Positions 23,167 through 34,417 of a DNA stretch of 64,000 bases are shown one piece after another. The notes under the pieces are model-generated. The model did no database searches. It was not told the origin of the DNA and saw nothing but the letters and a program-made list of their open reading frames with translations. The number at the start of each line of letters is the position of its first letter. Within the stretch, counting starts at the first letter, position 1. Source of the stretch: Kalmusia sp. IMI 367209 (lineage: Eukaryota > Ascomycota > Dothideomycetes > Pleosporales > Didymosphaeriaceae); contig JAPEUQ010000003.1 in NCBI GenBank assembly GCA_027946365.1, positions 3,534,001 to 3,598,000 on the forward strand, written 5' to 3'. The translations under genes were made by a program, and so were the position numbers.

Positions 23167-25631
23167 CTAGTGGCGAGGTGTGGTTCCTTTCATGATTTTG
23201 AGCTGATCTAGGCCCTTCACCACCTCTTCAACTGGCGGCTGATCCCACCAATTCCTGTCGGCCTGGGAAAGTTCATTATCTGAGTCTTGAGCTTCGAGTT
23301 CTTTCACAGATGGATCTACTGCGACGCTTTCGACTTTAGGAATTTCTCCGGTTGGCAAATTCTTGTTTGCAGATTCTGGCGCTGGATGTGTTTGGCAAAG
23401 GGATCTAGGGACTTCGGCAGCCTTGTTTGTTCTGATAGCCTCGGCTGATGTCGGGTCTTCGACAAGCTCAAGCCGCCCAGCCGACTTGAGTTCTTCAACA
23501 GGCTTGGACTCCTTAGCAGCTTGAGGCTCTTGCGTCGAGTTAGGCTTTCTGGAAGCCTTCGGCTTCTTGACCACGATCGTATCCTCCTCTTTCCCCAGCC
23601 TTATCTCTTCTCCAGGCTTCTCGCTCTTCTCTGCCCTTTGCTCCTCCCTAGTATCATTTTCAGCCCCTGCGGCTCGAGGCTTCCACTCTATCTTCTCCTT
23701 TTCGAAAGCTTCTTGCAACTTGGGTAAAGTCTCTTCAATTCGATTCAACCGCAGGATCGCCTTTTTTAGTATTATTGTCTTGCCTTCAACGACCTTGGCG
23801 TCGCGATCTCGGGCCAACTGGATCCTCAAGGAACGTATTTCTGTTAAATAGAACCTTTTCTTTAGCAAGGCTTGTCGAAATGCGACCTCAGCCGGGCCTA
23901 ATGGCTCATCCTTCGACACGATCTCCTTCGTAGGAATGATCTCGGTGATAGACAAGATCTCTGTAATTGACATGATCTCATTCGTTTTGCCTAAATTCGC
24001 TGCTTTGGCATCGCCAGTCACATTCGCCTTCGTTTGCGTCACGCTGGGCGATTCTGACGCCCTGTATAGTTTCGCGATCAGAGATGCAGCCTCAGTCGCA
24101 CGCGCTTCTACCAATCTTTCTATCTCTTCGTCTCTCGGCGCCTCTGCGACCCGGCTTTTGGGCACGTTCTCAACCGCGCTCGTCTGACCTATCTCTTGTC
24201 TATTTTGATCCGGCTCCAGCAAAAGTTTGTGGCGGTCCAGCCCTAGTTTCTCGAGCACCCGCGTGACAGCTTCTAAGTCATATCCAGAATCTAGATAAAC
24301 AGCGCCTATAATTGCTTCGAAAGCTTCGGCAATCTGGTCAGACGATGGCTTGGGCATCTCATGGACGATCAAAATGATCTCGTCTAGACCAATCTCCTTG
24401 CCTATGCGTGCCATAGCACGGCGTGATTCGGTTTCTCGGCTAAGCATGGCGTGAACATACGTAGACTTGCCACTGTACCACCAGAACCTGCACATGGCCA
24501 GGGCCATCGCTCGATCGCCAAGTAGAGCAAGCCGGTTGTTAGGCGCAATATCTGCCACGGTGCCTTGCCAGTATAGCGGGAAGTTGCTACCAGACATCTT
24601 AAGTGCTTCAACGCAGACCATCTTGTCTTTGAATTTGTAGCCGATACCTAATTTGTGGGCACAAGTCAGTTTCAATCACAAAAACAGGACTGATATATTG
24701 CCCATATCTAATCTAGGCAAATCGAAATGCATTCTTTCGAAACAGAAGACACAACCACTTTGTAACGAAGTCTTTACTTACAATTCTCAGCTCGGACCAC
24801 GCGGGTAGCAACTTCGAAGGCATCGTGATATAATAACGGGGCTGGCTGACGAAAACCTATGGTGCCCTTTGCCATATGAAAGAAGAGGAGGTCTCGTCGC
24901 AAGAAAAACCCCGGGAGGCGACGTGTGTTAGTATGGCCACGAGAGTGTCCTTTAATCAAAGAGAGAACACAAGGACGTTTTGGCAAAAGAGTACGTATAC
25001 ACTCCCGAATTCGAAGGAGCGGGAGTAGAAAGATTCCGGGCCGTGCCTTCTGGCTTGGAGAGTGATGAGGCGGTGAGGCGCTGGACTGGCCTTTTGGACT
25101 TGAGGGGATGTGAAGTAGAGAGATACTAGGCGGCACCTTTGGATCTGAAGACTCAGAGGCCTGAAAGTTCTCATGTTGACTCATTGGTCCAGCCTGTCGA
25201 GCGTCATCAGGGACTTTTGTCTCCCCTGCAGAGTACACGATGGCGTTGAGTCTACGATACAGGCGCCTTCGCCCGGGATTTAGACGTCTTGAACCTCTGC
25301 GATGCATTGTTTGAAGTACCTCGGCCTGTTGTGCAGTCAAAAGTCCTGCCTTTACACATTCCTCGACCATGGTGAGCCATACGATTTCTCGTGTTTCTTT
25401 GTTGGTCGTTTGTGGAGCCTGCAAACTTGAACATTTGGATTTTCTGGTTAGTGTCGAAATCCATCGAATATCTGTCTTTGCCAAGTTGTTCCCAAGAGAT
25501 TCAAAAACACCAAGCCTCCATTCTAGGAGACTGCGCTGTGACGGTGCTGAGGTCACGTGGTTTCCCGCTACGCTACGGCTGATCGAGTGGTTGCCGATGC
25601 GTTTACTGGCGGACGGGTGATATTTCAGCAT
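23167..25631 (-). CDS. RNase III-domain protein with degenerate active site
   Basis: Two exons on the minus strand, 25631-24782 and 24647-23167, give 776 aa. The intron (GTAAGT to AAATTAG) joins RVVRAEN to IGYKFKDKMVCVEAL, the start of an RNase III fold. The signature block reads NNRLALLGDRAMALA (about residues 320-334) and the second block IAEAFEAIIGAVYLDSGY (about 389-406). Compared with E. coli E38, E41, D45, D114 and E117, the equivalents are Asn, Ala, Asp, Glu and Glu, so two key acids are lost. The N-terminal 280 residues are basic and low-complexity. The C-terminal 350 residues are a charged Glu/Lys/Ala region with no double-stranded-RNA-binding domain that I can see. It may be a pseudo-enzyme, for example mitoribosomal mL44-like; this is inference. 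Confidence 0.7.
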
Positions 25632-26444
25632 ACTGAAGATTAGTTGAAAAGCTTAGGAGTATAACTGCGCATTGTTGGAAAGGAATCTGTGAAGCATCAG
25701 ACGGCACGCGATGCAACTGGAGAAATCGAACCGTCAACTCCAACCGTTTCTTCTCATCGACCAGCTCTGGAAACTACTCTCAGGTAACATCATTCACTAG
25801 TCTCGACTTCGCAATAGCATCTCTCAATAAGCAAAGTTGGCGAAAGAGGGCTTTATTTGATGTTTGAACGGTACTTTGACATGCTTTCGCGCCACTGCAC
25901 GGGCCCATCGAGCTTGTCGATACTAGCGCGTCGGGCTCCATCCGATGCAGTATCCATGGCCCTTCTAAATATGCAGAGCATCAAAGGATCTCTGTTCAGT
26001 GTGTCCATTGCCACTGATTCTTGAAAGGTAAAAGCCAGATTTCAATGATACTGCACACATATTCCGTCTGTATCTTCGTATCAAAAGGTGAGTATTTTTT
26101 CACGGCAAAGAGTTTTGCGGAACGAGGGGCGATATCCTTATCCAGGTTCGCCCATGCCAGTAGCCTTCAATGCAACCCTGGAGAGAGCATAGGGTAAGCA
26201 AAGAGCACAAGGGAAAATGACCACCCGCGAGCGCGTAGATCACATACCAAACACGAGATTTGAAGTCTGCATGAGCTCCAGAAAAGATAGCCTGATAAAT
26301 AAAAACCAATATGCAAATGGGTAATCTAGTCCTCAACATCCAGCCATTTCCTTCAAATGACAAGGCATACCACCTTCCCTAACTATGCGCGATCAAACCC
26401 CGAGCCCACATATACACAAGCACCCCCTATGCTCCGACGGCCGT
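25632..26444. other. Intergenic, no gene supported
   Basis: 5' flank of the RNase III-domain gene and 3' flank of the GH17 gene. The minus-strand frame at 26100-26363 has no recognisable content. Confidence 0.45.
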
Positions 26445-27479
26445 CTAGCACTTGAGCGAGTACTTCGCCTTGCGATCCGACGTCATGGCACCCCAGGTAG
26501 TCTCATCAGCCGCGTTGCCATTGTCACCCACGGAAGCAGGCTTCCACGGCTCGTCGAACGCCTCGAAGAAGAACGCGTTGAAGCCCCAGTCGAGCAGCGC
26601 GCAGAAACCATTCTTGTAGAAGTTCTTCGCGTTGTCGAGGCCGCCCTTGGCTGCGCCGTAGTCGGTGCCAACTGTCGAAAGCCATCAGTAATTGCCCATA
26701 AGAAACCCGCAGGAAGGGCAAGGAAGGGTAGTATCTTACCAGCAGTGGGCCATCCCGTCTCACCGTTCCAGATCTCAATCTTGTCGCTGCCTCCCACCTT
26801 CTCCTCAATGTGGCTGATCGCCTGGAACATATCGTTCAAGTACACATGCGTGGCGTTATCACCGCCCGCGCCCTGCCAGAACGCAAACGCGTTGATCATG
26901 AGGATGTCGACGGAGCCAAGGATCGCGTCGGCGGTGCCGTCATCGAATTTGTTCCATGAGTCAGCGGTGCCGACCTTGATGTTATCGGGCAGCTTGCTCT
27001 TGACAGTGTCGATCTTGGCCTTGAGCTCGGGGCCTGTGAAATTGCCACGGTAGAGGGTCTCGGAACCGACCGTCACGGCGTAGATAGTGTCTTTGTATTT
27101 TTCGGCGACGGCAGTGATGGCGTTGAGGTCGTTGTTGAAAGATTCTTCAACGTCGGGCCTGCGAACAATGTTGGTAAAATTCTCGTGGCGATGGGATCAA
27201 GGGAGCTTACCAGATTCCAAGCACAACCTTGAAATTCTTCTTCTCGGCAGCAGGCAGGATGGCCTTGGTCATGTTGCAGTCCGCAGCTGCGTAGCCACGG
27301 ACAATAGTCGCGCCGGAAGCCTCCTTGATGGCGTCGAAGTCGGCCTCGTAGTCGCTCTGCGTCTTGCAGTCACCGTTGGCCTCCTTCGTACCGAGCGCAA
27401 AGCCCATGCTTCCCTTCGCGGCAGAGACAACGGCGGGCGCCGCCGCAAGAGCGACAGCAGCTGCAGTCGAGAAACGCAT
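26445..27479 (-). CDS. GH17 glucan endo-1,3-beta-glucosidase
   Basis: Secreted cell-wall beta-1,3-glucanase/transglucosylase of the Bgl2/Scw type. Three minus-strand exons, 27479-27211, 27158-26740 and 26671-26445, give 304 aa. The signal peptide is MRFSTAAAVALAAAPAVVSA. GH17 landmarks: IVRGYAAADCNMTK, the acid/base glutamate in TVGSETLYRG (about E123) and the nucleophile in WNGETGWPTAG (about E223), then FFFEAFDEPWK near the end. Both introns keep phase and rejoin LGIW to PDVEESF and PTAG to TDYGAAKGG. No GPI-anchor tail is seen; the protein ends SLKC, like Bgl2-size enzymes. It lies head-on behind the GH47 gene on the same strand, but shared regulation is not shown. Confidence 0.92.
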
Positions 27480-28361
27480 CTTCGGTTGTCGTTGAATGGT
27501 AGGTTATGTACGGGTAAGGAGACGGCGGAGATCGTATGCGGCGTGCGAAACCAAAAGCAGGTTTAGAATTCTAGAGAGCGACAAAGAATTAATAATGAGG
27601 GACAGGAACGCGTGTGAAGAAAGAACGACTGTACAATAGGATGTGGAGTGGATAGGGAAAGGGTGGAGAGAGCGACGGCGCGAGATGAAGGGGTCCGCCA
27701 AACGGTGATCCTAACACGGCCGGCCCCTGTCCGTGGCGCATGGCCGCCTTGTCGCAGCGCGTTGTCTACGGAAAACCGTTCGGGGATGCGCAACGATGTT
27801 TGTCGAACATCTGAGCGTGGACATTTAGTTATGTGCATGTCTCCATATTCTCCGATCTACATTCTAGCCCATAAGGAGGTCCATGGTTGTGACCCGAGAT
27901 CGATGGTGGAAGCGTTACCTAGAAACAAGAGCACAGCAGGCGAAACGAAACGTTTGCAGAACAATTGTTTGAAACTACATACATCTCAAAGCCGAAATAC
28001 ACAAGATTTCATAATACCCGTATGCTGTTCACACCAGCTCTACGGGCAGCACTCATACAAGCAGGACCCTTTCAAGCAATGCTTTCCCCAGCTTTGCATG
28101 GGCGCCGCAAGTATGCAGGTACAAGCCAATCAGCGTGCAGTCCGCCAGCTATATTTTTAGCGCTAGGCTCGCCCGAGTCCGCTGAAACGAGCCCCATCGC
28201 GAAGCCCGTTGCGCCCGGCTCGATATCATGGGAGTGCGAGAACATCTCAGATATACTTGATCGCGGTGAAAGTCAAGGAACCCAACGCCTTGCGATACAT
28301 GCAGCAAACTATGCTGCTCTCAACGCTCAAACGCTCTAGAATTATGAACCCTCGATGTATC
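27480..28361. other. Intergenic region upstream of the GH17 gene
   Basis: Holds the GH17 promoter (minus strand, from about 27480 upward) and the 3' flank of the GH47 gene. Open frames on the plus strand here show no domain. Confidence 0.45.
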
Positions 28362-30158
28362 CTACACTTTCGAAAGCCGGAACGGGTGTGCCTCGGTGTT
28401 GAGTACAAAGTCGTCCAGGTTGATCAGATCTGGATTCGCAAATACCAGATAGAAGTATTTCAGCGTTTCCGCCAGCCAGAAGCTCTCCATGTAGTCTGTC
28501 TGCTTCGACCCAACAGTGTTCACATCATTGATAGCGGCATTGGCATACGGAGTATCCGTCTCCTTCACAATAGCCTGAAACATGTCCCAAGCAGCGTCTC
28601 TAAACTCTTCTTTCCCAGTGATCCGCCAAAGGATGAAGACGCTCTCAATAGCTTCGGGGCGGAGGATGTAGCGAGGGTCTTTGGCAGTAGTGAAGCCTTT
28701 GGGTAGGGTATCGCGGTATTCCTCACGCTTCGCGCATTCTGCGGCATATAGCTCTTCATCCCACTTGCAGGGCTTCTTCGGGTCAGTGCCTGGACACTTG
28801 ACCATATTGTAGCGCTCAGGCATGATCCCAGTAGGAAATGACTTGTAGGCGTAGATGCAGCCGCGTGCCAACCTTTCTCCGGCTTCTAGATAAGTACTAT
28901 TGTCGAAGAGGCGACCACCAAGAGCGTAAAGACCGCCAATAAAGCAAGAAAGATGCTCGCTTTCAGGATCTAGCCGTGGCCCATCGTCAAGGACATCGCA
29001 ATTACCTGAGATCAGGATGTCGTCCTGGTTTGGGGTCATCGGTCTGAAGAAGAGGTTGTTGATAGCTGTGTCCATGAAAGTGCGGGCCATGATCTCGTAC
29101 TTCTTCGAACTGGCATCTGAGGAACCGAGCAGAGCATGGGCCTTGGGGAGGTACTCGTACATACTATCAGCGTTACCACCAATAGTGAATTGATACCCCG
29201 TGATCGCGTCTTCGCGTGCCATTGAAACCATCATCGGCCACATCCCAGGTAGCTTTGTTTTGTTCTGTTGCTCATGAAACATGTCCATGACATGCGACAC
29301 CGCGGCGTAGTACTTGTTATCGCCTGTGATCTGGCTCAACCTACTGAATTCCAGAGTAATGGTTCCGGGCGATGCGCTGACCACCGAATCCTCTACGGCC
29401 AATCCGGTCCCTGCTTTGGCATCATCAAAACTGATGAAATCAACCGGCATACGATTTTTGGTATTGAAGCCCGCATACAACAAGTCACCGACCTCAATTG
29501 CCTTCTCTTTCAGCACCTCGTGTCCGCTTAGATCATAAGCCGCGATCAATCCTCCCAAGTATCTAATGTTCGTCTCGAAGGTGTTCACGCGACCCGACGT
29601 GCTGTATCCGAAATCAATCGTCGCGACCGCCTCCACAGCGTCGTAGAAGTCGTCTCTCAAGCCCATCATCCACAGCGTATCCAGGCTATCTACCAGCGTC
29701 GCGGCCCAGCCACTGAATTGATCCACGTAGCCACCGGTCAGCGGCTTGAGCGCATCCTTCATCCAAGCCTTGCTCTTGTAACTCGCCCATGCCTTTCTGA
29801 ACACGCGCAGCACCTCCAGCCGTCTCCTCTCTTGTTCGGCAGCGACCTTGCGCGAGTCTGGCCTAAAGTGATGCTGTATTCGTGGGCGTTTCGTGACTGG
29901 GGGAGGTAACTTCGGCGTGAGTTCGAGCGGGTATTTAAACTGGACGGTATTCCAGCTGAAGGTGCTCTGGCTAGCGTCGATGCGTGGAATGTGTTTGGCA
30001 TCGTTCATATAACGTGCCAGGGCGGCTGTCCCTGTAGTCGGCGATACAATTCCACGTTGTGAACGGTGTATCGGGAGCTCATCTTCAGGGAGGAACCAGT
30101 AAATGAAGACAAGCAGTACGGCGCAAATGGCGACGTGTCGTGTCCGGAATCGAGCCAT
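28362..30158 (-). CDS. GH47 class I alpha-1,2-mannosidase
   Basis: Single-exon protein of 598 aa. A short cytosolic start and one membrane anchor (VAICAVLLVFIYWFLP, about residues 9-24) make it a type II ER/Golgi protein. GH47 landmarks run in order: WMKDALKPLTGGY, ATLVDSLDTLWMMGL, VNTFETNIRYLGGLIAAYDL, GTITLEFSRLSQITGD, a Cys pair around HLSCFIGG and LARGCIY, YILRPEAIESVFILWRITG and DYMESFWLAETLKYFYLVF. It trims alpha-1,2-mannose from N-glycans; the exact paralogue (ER mannosidase I, Golgi, or Mnl1-like) is not decided. Length and landmarks indicate a complete, intact gene. Confidence 0.93.
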   Translation of the reverse strand: MARFRTRHVAICAVLLVFIYWFLPEDELPIHRSQRGIVSPTTGTAALARYMNDAKHIPRIDASQSTFSWNTVQFKYPLELTPKLPPPVTKRPRIQHHFRPDSRKVAAEQERRRLEVLRVFRKAWASYKSKAWMKDALKPLTGGYVDQFSGWAATLVDSLDTLWMMGLRDDFYDAVEAVATIDFGYSTSGRVNTFETNIRYLGGLIAAYDLSGHEVLKEKAIEVGDLLYAGFNTKNRMPVDFISFDDAKAGTGLAVEDSVVSASPGTITLEFSRLSQITGDNKYYAAVSHVMDMFHEQQNKTKLPGMWPMMVSMAREDAITGYQFTIGGNADSMYEYLPKAHALLGSSDASSKKYEIMARTFMDTAINNLFFRPMTPNQDDILISGNCDVLDDGPRLDPESEHLSCFIGGLYALGGRLFDNSTYLEAGERLARGCIYAYKSFPTGIMPERYNMVKCPGTDPKKPCKWDEELYAAECAKREEYRDTLPKGFTTAKDPRYILRPEAIESVFILWRITGKEEFRDAAWDMFQAIVKETDTPYANAAINDVNTVGSKQTDYMESFWLAETLKYFYLVFANPDLINLDDFVLNTEAHPFRLSKV

Positions 30159-30719
30159 AGCGGTGATGGCTCAGGTGGTGATACGAGAAGCGGGGAAGAA
30201 CAACGATCGTAACATGCCTCGTCGCGGTGGCATTGGGAAAGAAGAGATGCGACAGATTAGGTTGGCCATGTTGGTAGATAATACGTGCCGCTTGTAATGA
30301 TCCGCGCGACACGGGTGCCTTGCAACCCCTCAACGCAGGGTCCAGCAGGCTAGATGAAAGACAGTTAGTGCAGCTGGCGCGCTCTCTCAGTAAGCATCAC
30401 TCTGAGATGAATGATCAGAAGTCGAAAGCCTATATACAAGAAAATTACCTTGTGTGAGCGATCCGTACATCTTCGGCTGATACGCTGCGCCAAAATAAAA
30501 CAGCAACATTACTTTGTACCTCTGCTACGCCGCAGTTTTCTCAACAACACGAGAGCACTCCTGCTTTAGGAAACAACGAGTTAACAGTCAAATAGAAATT
30601 ATTGCGGTGTCTAGTACACGCTTGGTATCGTATGGCCCTTTTCTATCCCATATTGCTTTTTCAAAACAACGCTGAACGCTCGAAATCGATCCCCCTGATA
30701 ACTTCGTCGCGCCCCACCC
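30159..30719. other. Intergenic, GH47 promoter side
   Basis: 5' flank of the GH47 gene and 3' flank of the MFS gene. No gene seen. Confidence 0.45.
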
Positions 30720-32870
30720 TTACTGCCTACTCTTCGTCTTGCTGAGGGTCGGGTTTATCTTGCTAGCCGCACTTTCGGCCCTCGGTCGTCTGAAGCTCTC
30801 CCTCGTATTAACGCGATCGATTTCATACGGATTACCATCATACTCCACATCTTTCACCGTCCTCACACTCCTCTTCGACCTCGTGCTCCTATTCGTCCTG
30901 ACCTTCTCAAGCGCGCCTCCATCGCTTGTCTCCTTCGCCGTCCGCATCTCTTCGAATCGCGGCGGCTTCTCATCCTCATACGAGTAGTCGATGGCTTCTT
31001 GCTCTGCGATTTCTTCGGCTTGTACTGAGGCAGTGCGTGAGCTGGCCGTTTCCTCGGCGTTGGCTGGGCGAGCGGCCGCCTGGCCACGAATTCTCTCCAT
31101 GAAGGCTTCGGATTGAGCGGCGTATTTGCATTTCTTGCGGATCGCCGCGCCATATTTATAAAAGAGGAAGGGGAAAGGAAGACAGGCCACAGCAAGGAAG
31201 GCAGGGATAGATGAAGCCCAGTGAATGCCAAGACCACTGTACATCTGGGAAGTGAACTGCTTATGTGTCAGCATATGATCATTCCATGTCCACCCAGATG
31301 TTTAACTCACCAGAGGGAACGCAGCACCAAAGACCGAACGAATGATGCCGTTACCCGCGAGTACCGACGCTGCAAAGATGGTGTAGGCGTCGATAAGGTA
31401 GTTCATGATACTCAGGAAGATGAGAACCATCCCGAACCCAAATGGGATTCCAGCTGCAACACTCGCAGCCCACGGGAGAGACGGCGAATTCGTCCATGCA
31501 AACCAAAACAGTCCAATCGGCAGTGCAATGCCTCCAACAATAGCCGTTGGCAGTCTATCTTCGGGAGCCGCAAATCCAGTCGGAGAGTTTTTGACACATT
31601 TCAAGTAACGCTTATTGTCGTACCTAAACCGGCGCGTAGAGTCAGTTTCAGTCAAAAAGTGAGGATCTGGTACTTGGTGGATATCTTAGCTGAACGAGAA
31701 AGCCTTGTTTTTGGCCAAGAACATCCACTTCGTACACGGGTTGCTTACACGATGGTGTACGTCACAGCTGCAAGCATTCCGATGGCGACGCCAACGAAAG
31801 GAAGACCGCCGACGCCCTCATTCCAGCCTCGTCCAAGGCGATAGACAATCGGATAGGCTCCAAACAACATATACAAAGTACCGTAGATAATGGCCATATA
31901 CAAACTGAGTAAGAAGACGATCGGCTCGCGGAATAGCAGGATCCAAGGACGCTTTAGTCCAGTAGAGAAAGCTTCCCCAAGCGAGACTTTGCCCTGATCG
32001 ATGTCCGTTCTGGACATATATACCTTTCCGGTCATCTTGGACAGGGTTTGGGCGCGTCTGCGGAGAAGAACTGGAGGGTAGGTCTCGGGGACACATAGTA
32101 TGGCGATGAAAAAGACGATCCCAGAGAAGATGGCCATAAGTCCCTCGACCCAACGCCAACCCTCCGTCATTCCAAGGAAGCCGCCGACGATTGGTCCAAG
32201 GACAGGGCCCATGAAAGGTGCCACAGAGAAGATGCTCATCGCCAGACCACGCTCTTTCGCTGCAAACAAATCGGCTACAACACCGCCAGCATTTGTAAGC
32301 GGTGATGATCCGAAAGCACCGCCGAAGAATCGGAGTATAAGCAGCGTCCAGATATTCTTGGAGCCAGCAGCGCCCGCATTGAATGCCATAAAGGCCAAGA
32401 AAGTACCGAAGAAGACGATCTGGCGACCATACAGTTCACTAAAAGGCGCCCATAGAAGTGGACCGAGGGCAAATCCGAGAACGAAGAGTGAGATTCCGAG
32501 CGTGACGACTTCTTGTGATACACCGAACTCTACGAGTATCTGCTGGACACCTTGGACAGCATTAGCCTGAGCCTACTGTCTATCTGTTTTCAACTAACTT
32601 ACCTCCGCTGAAAGCTGAGGAACAGAACGACACAGTCAATGTCGCGAACGCCATGCATACACACCCAACCCATTTCTTCGTCTGGGACCATGTCATCGGA
32701 TTCCGGGGATCGTTTGGTATCCATTCAACGACATAAGGATCTTCTTCTGTGCCCGAACCATCATACTCGTGGATCGCGATCTCGTGTGTGACGACGCCTT
32801 GCTCTAGGATGAGCTTCCAATGCGGAATGCCCTCGTGGCCCGACTCAGGGTCCACATGACGTTTCTCCAT
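30720..32870 (-). CDS. MFS transporter, DHA1 (polyamine/multidrug) type
   Basis: Four minus-strand exons, 32870-32603, 32550-31749, 31623-31311 and 31259-30720, predict 640 aa. Junctions are phase-correct and rejoin FSGG to [15 protein letters not shown] to YDNKRYLKC and AAFPL to [11 protein letters not shown]. The MFS signature after the second helix reads [15 protein letters not shown], the form typical of the fungal DHA1 drug:H+ antiporter clade that includes yeast Tpo1/Flr1. About 12 membrane helices are visible. The N-terminus is cytosolic and acidic ([14 protein letters not shown] is the usual entry motif). The C-terminal tail of about 110 residues is charged and Arg/Ser-rich, longer than usual. 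The substrate is not determined by sequence. Confidence 0.9.
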
Positions 32871-34417
32871 GTCGAACTCTATTCAGAGGAAATCGCTCGG
32901 CGAGGTATTAAAAAACTAACAAAAGAGAATAGAGATCAACAAGCAAGGTTCCAGCAGGCCGGATACCACGTTTAATTATTGAGAATCAACCTAAGCTTCA
33001 TGAAAAGACCAAGCAGCCCAAGTGGGCTGCACCACCACTATCAATCAAAGCCCATCGCCCCTGGACCAAAACCGTCCTTCTCGCTGCCCCCTCAACATAA
33101 TGACACCATCAAAACACCTCGGCCGAACAGCCAAAAAACATGACCTGTCACCAATCACACCACATGGCCGGAGATACAAGTGGGGCTCCTCGGCACGCTT
33201 CCTACCGCGATCGTTGACGTAGCGGCGATCCTGCGCCCTCGTCAAGCTTTTTAATGCACACACTAGCCTATTGAGGAGTTACCGAGGCTAACTAGTCAAT
33301 CTTTCTTTATTACCGGTCGAGACTTCTAGTTCGAGAGCCAAGCTGGCGAAGAAAAGATAAGTAACGCGTATGCGCAAATGTTATGGCCGTCCGACCCTCC
33401 GCCCCGACACGCTACATATGGAGTCAGCAATTGCAAAGGAATGGTGCAAAAGAGCATTACGAAGCATCACCCGCACCTCATAAGCTCGGATTTACGCGCG
33501 TAACTCCTACCACCACCGCGACATAACGTTATAATGGAATAGTCCTTGCCCAATTTCGAGTCGTGGCGAGGCAGCCTGGCGGGTCTTCTGGAAAACGTCT
33601 GCTGCAGCCTGGCCAGGACTCACGGTCCGAACCGTGCTCCGACTCCGAGTCAGAAAATGGCACCACGGAACCGGGTTTTCTGGAAACGGACGCTTGAGTC
33701 GATGGGGTTGGTGCCCGAGACGGCGTGGCCGATATCATTCTTGTACCCATCGTACAGTGGAGCATTGCTGTGTACCTCGGCTATTGGAACTGAAAAGTAT
33801 TGACGACTCTTATCACGACCGTGACCAGTAATCTCTCCAACTCAACTGCATGCCGTCTATCAAAGACTTTTCATTCCAGGGCGTTTCGTGGACGATAACG
33901 GTTGCTTGAGGTGTCCATCGAGATCAGCGAAATACTTCATCCACCGAAGAAGCGACTAGAGCAATCGAAGTGTACACAGTACTATAGTGGCTGGAACAAG
34001 TTTGAGAAAACCACTACAAGGTATGCTTTGGCAATAAGACTAGCGGAACACTTACGATCTGTTGCACCTCAAGATCCAGTCAACGTCTCTTGTTCGACGC
34101 GCAAATTAGACCTAGTGGCAACTGTGTACTTAATCCACCCCCATAGTACTTTAGAAGGCTAGAGATGCATTATAGACCGAGTTATCCTGGGATACGTATT
34201 ACATAGACCGATCCTCTATAGTCTTTTGACATGGGACTGCCAAATACCGACATACAGCTTTTACCTTTGGTGTCTGCAGTGAGCTACCTACGAGCAGCAT
34301 ATGTGCCGAAAGCTCAGCCCCCACGCCAAGTAGTTCAGCCTGCTCGATGCAATGCATCGAGCCTTAGCATATCCCAAGCATACCACATACTTACACCACC
34401 CTATCCTAGTTCTCACA
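32871..34417. other. Long divergent intergenic region
   Basis: Contains the upstream regions of the MFS gene (minus) and the SH3-like gene (plus). Short frames at 33529-33831 overlap on both strands and look like chance. I see no transposon ends or RNA gene. Confidence 0.45.
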
